Numbered from the stretch's first letter, positions 7,954 through 17,304 are shown. The stretch is DNA of 45,428 nucleotides from CAIYYO01 sp049299895 (GCA_049299895.1 JBAQYF010000022.1:1-45428); one strand, 5' to 3'. Notes: generated by a model from the sequence alone, not told the origin. Translations and numbers: made by a program.

Positions 7954-8742
7954 TCATTTATACGTTATCCAATAATATCCGTTCGATTCTCTGATGGAGA
8001 GGTCCATGTCATACAGCGCTGAGATGTTCTTGTCCGTGAGGACCTCCTCTTTTTTCCCGTCGCAAAAGATCCTCCCGTCTTTTACAAGGACTACTCTTCC
8101 TATCTCCGGGATTATCTCGTTTATCCTGTGGGTCACAAGGAATATGTTTTTCCCGCCGGCCGCAAGCTTACGGAGGACCCCCAGGAAATCGTGGGCCGCC
8201 TTTATGTCGAGGCCCGTTGCGGGTTCGTCGAGCATGAGCGCTTTTGGGTCGTTTACAAGGGCTCTTCCGATCAAAAACTTCCTTGCCTCTCCAAGGGACA
8301 TCTTTGACATGTATCTGTCCGACAAATGTTTTATTCCAAGGAATTCCATGACAGAGGCCGCTTTTTCCTGCATCTCCTGAGTGATGATCTGGTGGTCGTA
8401 TAATCCAGTGCTGCTGTAGAATCCCGACAGAACGACGTCCTTCCCGGCGATGTCCCCGGCGTTGGCTGAGTGCAATTCCGACGACACGATGCCGAAACTT
8501 GAGCGCAGCTCGAATATGTCCCATGCAGATTTGCCATAGATCCTTACCGGGGTTGCGCTCCCCGGGGTAATGGGATAATACTCCCGGGTTATGAGCTTTA
8601 TGAGGGAAGACTTTCCTGCGCCGTTCGGTCCCAGTATGGCGACGTTCTCTCCCGGGAAAACCTTGAGCGAGACTCCGTCCAGTATGCTCCGGCCGTCTTT
8701 TGCAACCATTGCGTTGTCTATTTCGATCATTGGCTCCATCAT
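7954..8742 (-). CDS. ABC transporter-type ATP-binding protein
   Basis: A stand-alone ABC ATPase of about 262 aa. It has Walker A GPNGAGKSS, signature MSLGEARK, Walker B ALMLDEP with D-loop TGLD, and switch His in LVTHRINE. Overall it resembles the single-domain YlmA/ModF-like group rather than a fused transporter. I chose the tandem ATGs at 8742/8739 (MMEPMIEIDN); the frame is open to a TTG at 8790, but those extra residues do not look like an ABC N-terminus and would run into the proS promoter. No permease or binding protein is adjacent, so the substrate is unknown. It is divergent from proS across about 48 bp. Confidence 0.85.
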   Translation of the reverse strand: MMEPMIEIDNAMVAKDGRSILDGVSLKVFPGENVAILGPNGAGKSSLIKLITREYYPITPGSATPVRIYGKSAWDIFELRSSFGIVSSELHSANAGDIAGKDVVLSGFYSSTGLYDHQIITQEMQEKAASVMEFLGIKHLSDRYMSKMSLGEARKFLIGRALVNDPKALMLDEPATGLDIKAAHDFLGVLRKLAAGGKNIFLVTHRINEIIPEIGRVVLVKDGRIFCDGKKEEVLTDKNISALYDMDLSIRESNGYYWITYK

Positions 8743-8790
8743 ATATGCTCTCACATACTTTTTTGTCTTCAATCCATTATAATTGTTCAA

Positions 8791-10197
8791 ATGGAACTAA
8801 TGAAGGAAGAAGATTTCTCTGTCTGGTATCACAAAGTCCTGGAGGAAGCAGGCATATTAGACATGCGCTACCCCATAAAAGGGATGGTGATCTATCGTAA
8901 ATGGGGCCTCTTCATAATACGGGAGATGCAGCGCTTCCTGGAAAAGCGCCTCGAAGACGTGGGCCACGAGCCCTGTCTATTCCCGGTCCTGATATCCGAG
9001 GAGGTCCTTGGAAAAGAGACCGATCACATCGCGGGATTCGAAGAGCAGGTATTCTGGGTGACGCATGCGGGAAAGACCCCCCTTGAAAGAAAGCTTGCCC
9101 TGCGGCCCACTTCCGAGACCCCAATGTATGAGAGCTTCTCCCTGTGGATCAGGTCTCATACCGACCTCCCGATGAAGGTCCACCAGAGCGTCTCCGTATA
9201 CCGATATGAAACGAAGCATACAAGGCCCCTGATACGGGGGCGTGAATTCCTCTGGAACGAGGGTCACGCGGCGCATGCGACCGCGGAAGGCTGCGCGGAG
9301 AACGTGGAAGAGATCAAGAGGATATACAGCGAACTCATATACGGCCTGCTTTGCATTCCTGCCGTCATAGATAAGCGCCCTGAATGGGACAAGTTCCCGG
9401 GCGCGACCGAAACCTACGCATTTGATACGTTGATGCCTGACGGGAAGACCCTGCAGATTGGGACAGCCCATAATCTAGGCCAGAACTTTTCCAGGGTCTT
9501 TAACATACAGTTCGAGACTGCGGACGGAAAAAAGGAATACGCCTATCAGAGCTCATACGGTCCCAGTTTCGGCAGATTGCTTGCAGCGCTCATAGGGATA
9601 CACGGCGACGCAAAAGGACTGGTACTCCCGCCGAAGATCGCCCCCATACAGGTCGTCATCGTTCCCATAATCTTCAAGAAGACCGAAGGAGAAGTTGCGC
9701 AGATCATCGAATACGCAAAGAGCGTGAAGGACAGGCTTTCCTCGATGGGGGTGCGCGTCGAGATAGACTCAAGCGACAAGCGTCCGGGCGACAAGTACTA
9801 TTATTGGGAGATGAAAGGAGTTCCGTTACGGATGGAAGTCGGTCCGAGAGACCTTGCAGCAGGAAAAGTCGTATATGCGAGGAGGGATACCGGGGAAAAG
9901 AAAGAGCTTTTGTTCGACGATCTCTTATCGGTGAATAACATATTCGTAGACATCGCGGGAAGCCTGCGCAGGAAGGCGCAGGACAAACTCTCCGCAGGGC
10001 AGTTTACTGCAAAGAACTATGCGGAATTCGAATCAGTCCTCGGCAAAGGCATTATCTCCACCGGATGGTGCGGTGCAAAGGGATGCGCGGACAAGATAGA
10101 GGAAACCGCATCCATACTCTCGGTCATGGACGAGCCCGGTGTGTGCGTTGTCTGCGGGAAACCCGGAAAAGCGATACGCGCGGCTAAGACCTATTAA
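8791..10197 (+). CDS. proS: Prolyl-tRNA synthetase (archaeal/eukaryotic type)
   Basis: A 468-aa class II aminoacyl-tRNA synthetase that charges tRNA-Pro. The N-terminal catalytic core has RYPIKGMVIYRKWG, the substrate-binding RPTSETPMYESF and the motif-2 region TRPLIRGREFLWNEGHAAH. The anticodon-binding domain starts about residue 285 (APIQVVIVPI). A C-terminal extension with cysteines (WCGAKGC and CVVCGK) matches the zinc-binding tail of archaeal/eukaryotic-type ProS and distinguishes it from the bacterial type with an inserted editing domain. Length is typical (about 480 aa). Its stop overlaps the convergent subtilase stop in a shared TTAA. Confidence 0.96.
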   Translation: MELMKEEDFSVWYHKVLEEAGILDMRYPIKGMVIYRKWGLFIIREMQRFLEKRLEDVGHEPCLFPVLISEEVLGKETDHIAGFEEQVFWVTHAGKTPLERKLALRPTSETPMYESFSLWIRSHTDLPMKVHQSVSVYRYETKHTRPLIRGREFLWNEGHAAHATAEGCAENVEEIKRIYSELIYGLLCIPAVIDKRPEWDKFPGATETYAFDTLMPDGKTLQIGTAHNLGQNFSRVFNIQFETADGKKEYAYQSSYGPSFGRLLAALIGIHGDAKGLVLPPKIAPIQVVIVPIIFKKTEGEVAQIIEYAKSVKDRLSSMGVRVEIDSSDKRPGDKYYYWEMKGVPLRMEVGPRDLAAGKVVYARRDTGEKKELLFDDLLSVNNIFVDIAGSLRRKAQDKLSAGQFTAKNYAEFESVLGKGIISTGWCGAKGCADKIEETASILSVMDEPGVCVVCGKPGKAIRAAKTY

Positions 10198-12971
10198 GTC
10201 GTCGCCCATGCGTTTATCAATGCTGCGACGTCGTTTAGGGCTTCTTCGTTTTCCACCCATCTGTTGATCATATCGATGACTTCTGCAAGCGTTATCTCCC
10301 CGCACGGGGGATAATCCCCTGCAAGGCTGCACGGAGGCCCGGTGGTTGGATCCGTTACATATATCCTTATTGGAACCCGCGTCTTATCCTCTCCGTTCCC
10401 GCTGACGAGGAGTTCAATATCGTACGTGTTTCCTGCGGTCAGTAAATCCGTATCCACTGAGACCTGTATTGCTCTCTCCTCGTTTGATGCGAGGCTGCTT
10501 ATGGCCGGGGGGTTTGTCGTTGCGTAGTCGCATGTTCCTTCTCCTGAGAAATTCAGCGTGAGTGCGTATGATTGAGTGCTCCCCGGGTTGGTTACTCCGA
10601 AGCCCACGTCTGAGAACGCCTCAAGGTAATATTTTATGTCTGCGTTCAGGATCTCTTCCCGTCCTATTCCCAGCAGATCGCTTGCGCGTATTGACATGTA
10701 TTTGGATGCGTTCCAGGCGCTCCCGGACTTGTAGAAGAAATACAGGTCGAGGTCCTTTGTGGGATTGTTCCATGTGAGCGTGGCATTCATGTATTGTGTT
10801 CCCGCGAGATTCAGGCCTGACGTGCTTTTCTTCCATATGAAATCATAATGGTCTGTGCCCGTATTGCGGATATTCCCAGTGACTGTCTTGTTTGCCATGC
10901 TCTTCCGGGTTACGGTCTCTATTTCCAGGTCGGCGTCGGACGAGCCGTCGTTTATCAGCGTATAGTTCAGCAAAAGTTCCTCTCCCCTGGCGGCTGTTCC
11001 CTGCCATGAGGCGGGTTCAACCCTTACTGTTGACGCGTATGAGACGTGCAGGTCGTATCCGATGGCTGCCGGGGCTATGTCATAAGCGTATACGGCCGCC
11101 CAGTATTCTGAATATACGGGATTTGTGAGCGTGATATACTCGCTTTCCGTGTTCGCATCCCCTGATAATCCGTACAGTCCTCCGTCCGGACCGAACAGGT
11201 AGAGGTCCAGGTCGGTGTCCGTCCCCTCCCAGGACAGATTCACCCGCAGGATGCTGCCGTTGCTGTTCTCCAGTTTGTAGAACCTCCAGTCTCCCCACTG
11301 GCCGATGTATCCTGTCGGATTCATTCCGCATCCTTCCTGGGTCTTTTCCGAACAGTCGTCATCGACAGAGCCAGTGATAATCCCGTCTCCCCGGAGAGAG
11401 ACGGTGATTGAAACAGGTATGCGAACCCTGTCGTCTGCCGAGACGATATCCAGGATCGCAGCGTATGTTCCGTAGGGCGCATTCTCTCCCGAGAATGTTA
11501 TCTTTATTGTTTTTTCTTCCATGGGTCCGAGGCCGGCTTCCGCGGGGAACGACAGGGTTGAAGGATCGAGTGTTTGCCCGTTGTTGTCTGACGGCAGTGA
11601 TGCGGTCAATGACACGTTTACTGCGTGTTCGCGTGTGTTCTGTATGCTGAGCGTCGCCGTCGCAGTCATCCCCTTTGGGACGGAGTCCTCCCATGAGGGT
11701 TTGCCGTTTATTTCTGCGTGCATTCCCGAGGATATCGCTCTGGATACATTTATCAGGCCCACTCCTGTTTCGTATGGGTGTCCTGTGATGTTTTCTGCTG
11801 AATTCATGAGGGCGGATTTTATCTGAGCGGGTGTGAAGTTTCCGTTATATTCGAGCAGAAGGGCGGATGCTCCGGCTATGTGCGGTGAGGCCATGGATGT
11901 TCCGTGTTTTGTCGTATATCCCCCTCCAAGGCCTGTTGAATATATCCCCACGCTTGGTGCTATGACCTCCGGTTTGAATCTGCCGTAGGCCGCAGGGCCT
12001 CTGCATCCGAAGACAGGGATCATGTCGTCTGCGGCCGAGGCGGTTCCCATGTCGTTGTCTGCGCCTGCGGCGATTACTGTCTCGGAGGCGGAGATATCGG
12101 CTATAGTCCCGGAGCCGGGGCCCTCATTGCCCACTGCCGCAACTATTGTAATGCCTGCCCTGGTCGCGGCGTCGCATAGCATCTGCAAGGGGTCGTTGCC
12201 CCTGTTTGGCTGCTTATTGGTTCCAAGGGACAGCGATATCACATCTGCGCCGTTCGCAACCGCCCAGTCTATCCCTGCCATAACGTCGCTGTCCCGGCAG
12301 CCGTCGTCGTTGCAGACTTTCACGGCCAGGAGCCGGGCGTCTGGCGCCACTCCTTTTATGGCCCCGTTAGCTGCGGCGACCCCTGCACAATGTGTTCCAT
12401 GTCCGTTGTCGTCCATGGGGTCTGAGTCCGAATTGACATAATCATAGCCGCCGCGCACTTTGCATGCGGGGCCTATGCATCCGCCCAGATCCGGGTGGGT
12501 GTAGTCCACTCCGGTGTCTATGATGGCGATAGTAACGTTCCTCCCGGTATAATTGAGGACATTGTTTGCATAGGTTGCTCCGATGGTTTCAGTGTTTGAT
12601 GCCATTAATCTCCCGGGGGATTCTTCCATGGGCAGAGGGTAAGAAACGGAGTCATAATATATTTTTTCCACGTCCGGGTTGCTCTCAAGTTTCTTTAATC
12701 CGTCGGAAGAAAGCTGCGCCGACACTGCATTTATGAGGCTGTATCTTTTTTTAACGCTGCCTGTTTCTTCTATGTCGAGTGCCGCATTCCCCCTCTTCAA
12801 TGTTACGATAACAGGGACAAGTTCTTGCACATTGTATTCTTTTATTTTGAGCGTCAGTGCGGGCGAGATCTTCGACTCCTTTTCTCCCGCCGGACCGGAT
12901 GCGTAAGAATACGAGAGGATTAGATAAACTAATAATGTGAGAAATGCTTTTTTCCAGGGTATTGAGGGCAT
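10194..12971 (-). CDS. Secreted subtilisin-like serine protease (S8) with C-terminal dockerin-like tail
   Basis: A 925-aa extracellular protease. A signal peptide occupies residues 1 to about 25. An I9-like propeptide (about 50-112) precedes the S8 domain, with catalytic D152 (IDTGVDYTHP), H191 (GHGTHCAG), oxyanion N282 (GNEGPG) and S359 (HGTSMASPH). Beyond about 430 come beta-rich Ig/Fn-like regions and a PPC-like domain near 545-650 (DTDLDLYLFGPDG). The last about 45 residues, GDYPPCGEITLAEVIDMINRW and onward to INAWATT, resemble a dockerin or the C-terminal tails of other archaeal secreted proteins, perhaps a docking tag. It faces sec61 beta across a short divergent spacer. It is probably not part of the downstream membrane cluster, whose proteins lack this tail. 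Confidence 0.92.
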   Translation of the reverse strand: MPSIPWKKAFLTLLVYLILSYSYASGPAGEKESKISPALTLKIKEYNVQELVPVIVTLKRGNAALDIEETGSVKKRYSLINAVSAQLSSDGLKKLESNPDVEKIYYDSVSYPLPMEESPGRLMASNTETIGATYANNVLNYTGRNVTIAIIDTGVDYTHPDLGGCIGPACKVRGGYDYVNSDSDPMDDNGHGTHCAGVAAANGAIKGVAPDARLLAVKVCNDDGCRDSDVMAGIDWAVANGADVISLSLGTNKQPNRGNDPLQMLCDAATRAGITIVAAVGNEGPGSGTIADISASETVIAAGADNDMGTASAADDMIPVFGCRGPAAYGRFKPEVIAPSVGIYSTGLGGGYTTKHGTSMASPHIAGASALLLEYNGNFTPAQIKSALMNSAENITGHPYETGVGLINVSRAISSGMHAEINGKPSWEDSVPKGMTATATLSIQNTREHAVNVSLTASLPSDNNGQTLDPSTLSFPAEAGLGPMEEKTIKITFSGENAPYGTYAAILDIVSADDRVRIPVSITVSLRGDGIITGSVDDDCSEKTQEGCGMNPTGYIGQWGDWRFYKLENSNGSILRVNLSWEGTDTDLDLYLFGPDGGLYGLSGDANTESEYITLTNPVYSEYWAAVYAYDIAPAAIGYDLHVSYASTVRVEPASWQGTAARGEELLLNYTLINDGSSDADLEIETVTRKSMANKTVTGNIRNTGTDHYDFIWKKSTSGLNLAGTQYMNATLTWNNPTKDLDLYFFYKSGSAWNASKYMSIRASDLLGIGREEILNADIKYYLEAFSDVGFGVTNPGSTQSYALTLNFSGEGTCDYATTNPPAISSLASNEERAIQVSVDTDLLTAGNTYDIELLVSGNGEDKTRVPIRIYVTDPTTGPPCSLAGDYPPCGEITLAEVIDMINRWVENEEALNDVAALINAWATT

Positions 12972-13038
12972 TTTAGTCTATTCATCATTCATTTTAAATT
13001 ATTAAACACCAAATACGTTATAATTATAAGTAGCTTCA
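12972..13038. promoter_or_regulatory. Divergent promoter region between the subtilase and Sec61 beta
   Basis: A 67-bp AT-rich spacer between divergent starts. For Sec61 beta, tttaaattattaaac (12993-13007) is a plausible TATA element about 40 bp before the ATG, with a second AT-rich box at 13019-13030. Elements for the subtilase cannot be separated by eye. Confidence 0.4.
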
Positions 13039-13209
13039 ATGAAAAAACAAAACGTTTCGGCCCCGGCCGGAGGAGCAGGGCTTATAAGATACTTCGACGT
13101 GGACGAAGGCGGCCCCAAGATGGACCCAAAGCTCGTCATAGGAGTCGTCGTAGCCATAATAATACTGGAAATACTCTCCTCGGTGCTGATGAAGACCTCG
13201 GGAGTATAA
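13039..13209 (+). CDS. Preprotein translocase subunit Sec61 beta
   Basis: A 56-aa tail-anchored subunit of the SecYE-beta translocon in the cytoplasmic membrane. The archaeal Sec61 beta pattern is clear: a Gly/Ala-rich start (SAPAGGAGLIRYFDVD), a KMDPKLVIG junction at 28-36, and one C-terminal TM helix (about 33-50). Length is usual (50-60 aa). The ATG at 13039 is the only suitable start. An oligo-T terminator follows directly. It sits next to the SRP RNA and a secreted protease, so the locus groups parts of the secretion pathway. Confidence 0.93.
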   Translation: MKKQNVSAPAGGAGLIRYFDVDEGGPKMDPKLVIGVVVAIIILEILSSVLMKTSGV

Positions 13210-13210
13210 T

Positions 13211-13229
13211 ATTTTTTAATAATTTTTTA
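13211..13229 (+). terminator. Oligo-T terminator of Sec61 beta
   Basis: Two T6 runs, attttttaataatttttt, begin two bases after the stop codon, a standard archaeal termination signal without a hairpin. Confidence 0.6.
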
Positions 13230-13309
13230 GTCCTCTGTTTGCGCGATTCGAGCTGTCAGATAACTGTTTTTAGCCTGATCTTATCCTGCAGGGCCTTTCC
13301 GTAAAATGA

Positions 13310-13590
13310 GAGTGGTGAACGCGTCCGGGAATTGCCTTACATCACGTAGGACGGCTACCCAGTTACTTCCTCAATCCCGCTACCTCAACAGCATCATTTA
13401 TCGTAGTTAGGGCTGCTTCCTTCCGGACCTGACCCGGTTCCTGCCATAAGCGATCCGATGAGACGAGAAATCATCGTTAGAAAACCTGGACCGACCGAAC
13501 GATCAGTTAGTCGCCTCCCGGACTTCAGCCCCTCCATGAGGACGATTGAAGGTAACAGAGGACGTCCATCCCCCCGGCCTAGTTCACCGA
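13310..13590 (-). ncRNA. ffs: Archaeal SRP (7S) RNA
   Basis: Read on the minus strand, the SRP54-binding helix 8 core appears at 13411-13434: GGTCAGG, then CCGGAAGG with the GGAA tetraloop, then AAGCAGCC. The 5' end (from about 13590) carries GTGAACTAGGCCGGGGGG followed by the Alu-domain CTCTGTTACC, as in archaeal 7S RNAs. The 5' GTGAAC pairs with GTTCAC near 13315-13320, closing the terminal helix and fixing the span at about 280 nt, within the archaeal range. A TATA-like tttttaat at 13612-13619 lies about 25 bp before the predicted 5' end. Ends are accurate only to a few bases. The about 100 nt between this RNA and Sec61 beta hold nothing else I recognise. Confidence 0.93.
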
Positions 13591-13609
13591 ATAGATTAAT
13601 GGATTACCC

Positions 13610-13622
13610 GATTAAAAACGCG
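13610..13622 (-). promoter_or_regulatory. TATA-like element of the SRP RNA
   Basis: On the minus strand gcgtttttaatcg lies 20-32 bp upstream of the predicted 5' end of the SRP RNA, the right distance for an archaeal TATA box. Confidence 0.4.
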
Positions 13623-13635
13623 TTTTGCTATTAAG

Positions 13636-13647
13636 TTTTTATATAAG
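13636..13647 (+). promoter_or_regulatory. TATA box of the 1211-aa Cys-rich protein gene
   Basis: The sequence tttttatataag is a good archaeal TATA box. It would place transcription start close to 13668, near or just after the first ATG at 13664. This leaves open use of the in-frame ATG at 13709. Confidence 0.4.
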
Positions 13648-13663
13648 GCGGAGATAATAAATA

Positions 13664-16600
13664 ATGTATTTCGAAAATATTTATTTTTCCGTTCACTCTT
13701 ATAAAAAAATGAAAAACCCCGGCAGGATTATTGGCATCTTATTTGTCATAGCGCTGTTTTATCTGATAACTGGATTAGCTTATGCCAAAGGCACTCCTGT
13801 CATTTCCGACGACGGATTCACCAAGGCGTATTTCAACCTATACAAAGATTACTTATCCGCCGACAACGATACTGCAGAGGATACCAGGAAGGAGCTCCTG
13901 GACGTCGTAGACTACTATCTGAGCGTACCGGAAGTATCCGGCGAACTCAACCGGGTGGGAACGCGCTCAAACAAGATGATCGGAACAATCCTTGCAGACA
14001 ACGGCGTCGAATTTGACTGCGGCGCATGTAATTCTACGGAGGTCGGCGTGAAATGCTGCATCTACCGTACTGGTCTCATTCCCGTTGTTTACGAATGCGT
14101 TGGCGCTGAAGTAGTGGGCTTTCCGAGCTACACCTGGGCGCAGTTATGGCAATGCGCTTACGGGTGCTGCAGGGATAAGTGTTGTACGAATCCCGACCAG
14201 ACCACTACAACAACTACCGGGAACGGTACCACGACAACCGTATATACGACTACAACTTATACGACCACAACCACCCTCCCTGAGGGGGACAACTGCGCAG
14301 ACGACGGAGAGTGTTATTCCAAATACGGGCCGTGCTGGGTATGTCCTGCGGCCGGAAAGAATTGTACAAAGAAAGTCATCTGCGTAACAGCCCAGGACTG
14401 CAAAGACAGGTATTCTTCGAGCGTAAATTGGTCATGCAACTCTAACGGTTGCTGCATTCCTCCAACAACAACATCTACCTCTTCGACCTCTACGACTACT
14501 ACGTCCGCAAATACGACAACATCCTCCTCGACCACCTCTACGACTCTCGCCGGCGACAACTGCCAAAACGACATAGGCTGCTATTTAAAATACGGTCCAT
14601 GCAGCATTTGCCCCCATGCAGGGGGTAACTGCTCCAATGCAACTATGATGTGCCAGAACTCGCAGGACTGCAAGGACAGGTATGTGTCGAATGATAGCTG
14701 GACATGCGACTCCAACAACTGCTGCATACCTCCGGTGACCACGTCGACGTCCTCCTCGACCACTTCATCCACTTCTTCGTCTTCCTCTTCGTCCACATCT
14801 TCTTCGTCCACATCGACGACCCTGGAGACAACGACGAGCACAACTTCAGGCACAACGACAACTACCGTGGCCCAGACCTGCTATGACGGAACGGCCGTAG
14901 GGGAATGCTCGTCAAGCTTCCCGCAGCTATGCTGTGTATCAGATCCTGCGCAATCCAATCTGCCATACTTCCAGAACGATCCGTCCTGCACAGGTGCGGG
15001 AGGAACATGCGGAGGAAGCCCGACGCCCACTCCATCGCCCAGCCCTTCACCGAGCCCGTCACCCACTCCATCGCCTAGTCCGAGCCCTTCGCCTACGCCA
15101 ACTACGGACTGTCCCTCGCCGTGCTGCGCTGTAGGCAGCGCACAATGTAATCTCAAATGCGGTTCAAGATCTTGCCCCAGCGGTGCGACCATAATCGAGT
15201 GCGACTACAGTGGCGGTGACTTCTGGATAACCTGTAGCGACGGTTCAACAACGACTGATAAATCGTGGACTTGCAATAATCCCACCTGTTCGGGCACCAC
15301 TTCCGGTTGCCCTGACCCCTGCTGCAAAGCCGGAGGCAACGACTGTAATGTATTATGCAACGGAAACATGCCCGCGGGCGGAACAGTTTGCTCAGGAGGA
15401 AAAATCGGCAGTTGTACGCAACTATCTGACAGTTTCCAAGTCGAGTGCGTAGACACATGGGGTCAGTTCATTAGCAATCAATTCCTCTATGGATGTCCGG
15501 ATGCGAAATGCGCGACCACACCTGACAACGCTTGCAGCAATGCATGTAAAGGCAGTGGCTTCACTGCTGGAGAATGCAAGGCCCAGTCGACGACCTGCAC
15601 GAGCGGAGGTCCTGCGGCTGATAACTACTGTAATGGTCTTGTTACTGGTACAAAATGCTGCTGTACAACGAACACTAACAATGCATGTAACACAGCATGC
15701 ACTGGTGGCGGCTATACTGGTGGAGAGTGCAAGGCTGCCGGTTTAAGCTGTTCAATTAGCGGAGGGCCGACCGCAGACACCTACTGTAATGGTCTGGTGA
15801 GTGGGGCAAAATGCTGCTGTTCACAGGGCACAACAAGCGATGAATGCCTTAACTACTGCAAGCAGGATGCAGACTCCAAAGGCAAGGTGTTCCAGTACTC
15901 TACCTGCTCTATCAATGGTAATATATGCAGTATCCTTGAGGACACTCGTGGTACGCCTTATTGTAAGACTTTCACAGGCGATTCTACCTCCACCTGCTGC
16001 TGCGGAAACTGCGGAGACACGGTTTGCGATACCGGCGAAACCAGCACAAACTGCGGGACAGACTGCTGTCCGAGCGGAACCTCCATAAAGGATGATCCTC
16101 AATGTACTGGTTCTGTCGGAACCGCGAATATGAAAACAGTAATCGATCCATACTATGAGACCGGACCGAAAAATTATAGGTCCTGTCAGGCCATTCGAAG
16201 CATCAAGGTGATGGTAGAAAATGCATCCAATAATCAATTGATCGTCGACAGAGGAATAGATACATACTTTGAGACGAACATACCTACTACCTCGGATATA
16301 TGTAATACTAATTCCGGGGCGGTATGTAATCCGGTTGTAGGTTATGCCTACTTCAGGCAGACGTTCGGTAAATTTACGGCCCCTATGGATGTGATTTTTA
16401 CGGCTAAAGCTACCGATAATTCCGGCAAGTCACCCCAATACGTATTAACCGAGCCGGGAACTGCGACTGTGCGTGTCGAGCCCAACCAGTTGGCGCTATA
16501 TCCACACACAAGCACGAATCTATATGTATGGTCGACAGAAACAAAACTGGACAATGCGAAATCGTGCGAAGATATAACCTTCGGTGCATGCGTCTTGGAT

Positions 16601-17299
16601 GCCGACAACAAGAAGCCCACATTACCTGTCACCATCACCTTCCAGTTCCAGGATGACGGCATAAAAGAAGAGGTTGCCTGTACGGCTCCGGCAAACGACG
16701 GCTGCTGTACAAAGCCTTACAAGGCTCCGGCTACGGACACTGAAAAGCAATACACCGTGAAGATTACGGCGACAGAACCCACATGTTATATGGATGCGAT
16801 TCCTTCACTCGTCGGTTTGAAAGTAGTGCCTGTGAAGCTTAAGATTACCGGTTTGACAGCAGCTCCCAACCCACAGGACGTAAATAAGGAAGTCACGGCA
16901 AGTTGCACGGTTCAGGACAGCATTGACTCTAAGCCGGTTAGTGGCGCAAAAGTGTATTTCAATTTAACCCAGAAATCCCCCGGAACCGCTGTTTTCAAAG
17001 GAGAAGGCTCTTCGGATGCTAATGGGAAGGCAGAGGCAAAGATTACACCCACTACCGCGGGTAGCTATAATGTGTGGGCTGCGGCTACAGTAGATGTGGT
17101 TGCTCCAAACAAGATATCCTGCTATGTTCCCAGTGATAGAGCGACTACCTTCACGGCTATAGAGATTAAATCTACTTGCGCCGACGTGTGTAAGTCCACC
17201 TCCTCCAAGGGATGCGCAGCCTCGGCGGGGGATTGTGCCGGGACGTTATCGAGTGAAGCTGGTGAGTGCGCGACTGGGAAGTGTTGTTGCGCAAAATAG
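13664..17299 (+). CDS. Giant secreted Cys-rich protein with Thr- and Pro/Ser-rich linkers
   Basis: A 1211-aa predicted extracellular protein. The signal peptide is centred on GILFVIALFYLITGLAYA; the in-frame ATG at residue 16 (13709) may be the true start. Two near-identical Cys modules (about 209-270 and 297-358, each GDNC...KYGPC...QDCKDRY...CCIPP) are separated by long Thr/Ser linkers. A Pro/Ser stretch follows at about 453-483. Another pair of Cys repeats (about 622-665 and 672-715, each NAC...GEC...YCNGLV...KCCC) precedes a CGDTVCDTGE-type module near 785. An Ig-like domain lies at about 1063-1160, and the protein ends in a Cys cluster, KCCCAK. No enzyme motif was found. Linkers of this sort are usually glycosylated in surface proteins (inference). 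It converges on the VirB6-like operon. Confidence 0.8.
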   Translation: MYFENIYFSVHSYKKMKNPGRIIGILFVIALFYLITGLAYAKGTPVISDDGFTKAYFNLYKDYLSADNDTAEDTRKELLDVVDYYLSVPEVSGELNRVGTRSNKMIGTILADNGVEFDCGACNSTEVGVKCCIYRTGLIPVVYECVGAEVVGFPSYTWAQLWQCAYGCCRDKCCTNPDQTTTTTTGNGTTTTVYTTTTYTTTTTLPEGDNCADDGECYSKYGPCWVCPAAGKNCTKKVICVTAQDCKDRYSSSVNWSCNSNGCCIPPTTTSTSSTSTTTTSANTTTSSSTTSTTLAGDNCQNDIGCYLKYGPCSICPHAGGNCSNATMMCQNSQDCKDRYVSNDSWTCDSNNCCIPPVTTSTSSSTTSSTSSSSSSSTSSSSTSTTLETTTSTTSGTTTTTVAQTCYDGTAVGECSSSFPQLCCVSDPAQSNLPYFQNDPSCTGAGGTCGGSPTPTPSPSPSPSPSPTPSPSPSPSPTPTTDCPSPCCAVGSAQCNLKCGSRSCPSGATIIECDYSGGDFWITCSDGSTTTDKSWTCNNPTCSGTTSGCPDPCCKAGGNDCNVLCNGNMPAGGTVCSGGKIGSCTQLSDSFQVECVDTWGQFISNQFLYGCPDAKCATTPDNACSNACKGSGFTAGECKAQSTTCTSGGPAADNYCNGLVTGTKCCCTTNTNNACNTACTGGGYTGGECKAAGLSCSISGGPTADTYCNGLVSGAKCCCSQGTTSDECLNYCKQDADSKGKVFQYSTCSINGNICSILEDTRGTPYCKTFTGDSTSTCCCGNCGDTVCDTGETSTNCGTDCCPSGTSIKDDPQCTGSVGTANMKTVIDPYYETGPKNYRSCQAIRSIKVMVENASNNQLIVDRGIDTYFETNIPTTSDICNTNSGAVCNPVVGYAYFRQTFGKFTAPMDVIFTAKATDNSGKSPQYVLTEPGTATVRVEPNQLALYPHTSTNLYVWSTETKLDNAKSCEDITFGACVLDADNKKPTLPVTITFQFQDDGIKEEVACTAPANDGCCTKPYKAPATDTEKQYTVKITATEPTCYMDAIPSLVGLKVVPVKLKITGLTAAPNPQDVNKEVTASCTVQDSIDSKPVSGAKVYFNLTQKSPGTAVFKGEGSSDANGKAEAKITPTTAGSYNVWAAATVDVVAPNKISCYVPSDRATTFTAIEIKSTCADVCKSTSSKGCAASAGDCAGTLSSEAGECATGKCCCAK

Positions 17300-17304
17300 G
17301 GGGT

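Noticed and set aside
8743..8790. Upstream TTG start of the ABC ATPase
   Set aside because: The added residues do not resemble an ABC N-terminus and would cover the promoter of proS; the tandem ATGs at 8742/8739 are preferred.
13211..13309. A tRNA or C/D box RNA between Sec61 beta and the SRP RNA
   Set aside because: No acceptor-stem pairing, TψC-like motif or paired C and D boxes could be found.
14200..14880. Tandem repeats resembling a CRISPR array or microsatellite
   Set aside because: The repeats are ACN and TCN codons of Thr/Ser linkers in frame with a clear protein; there are no regular repeat-spacer units.
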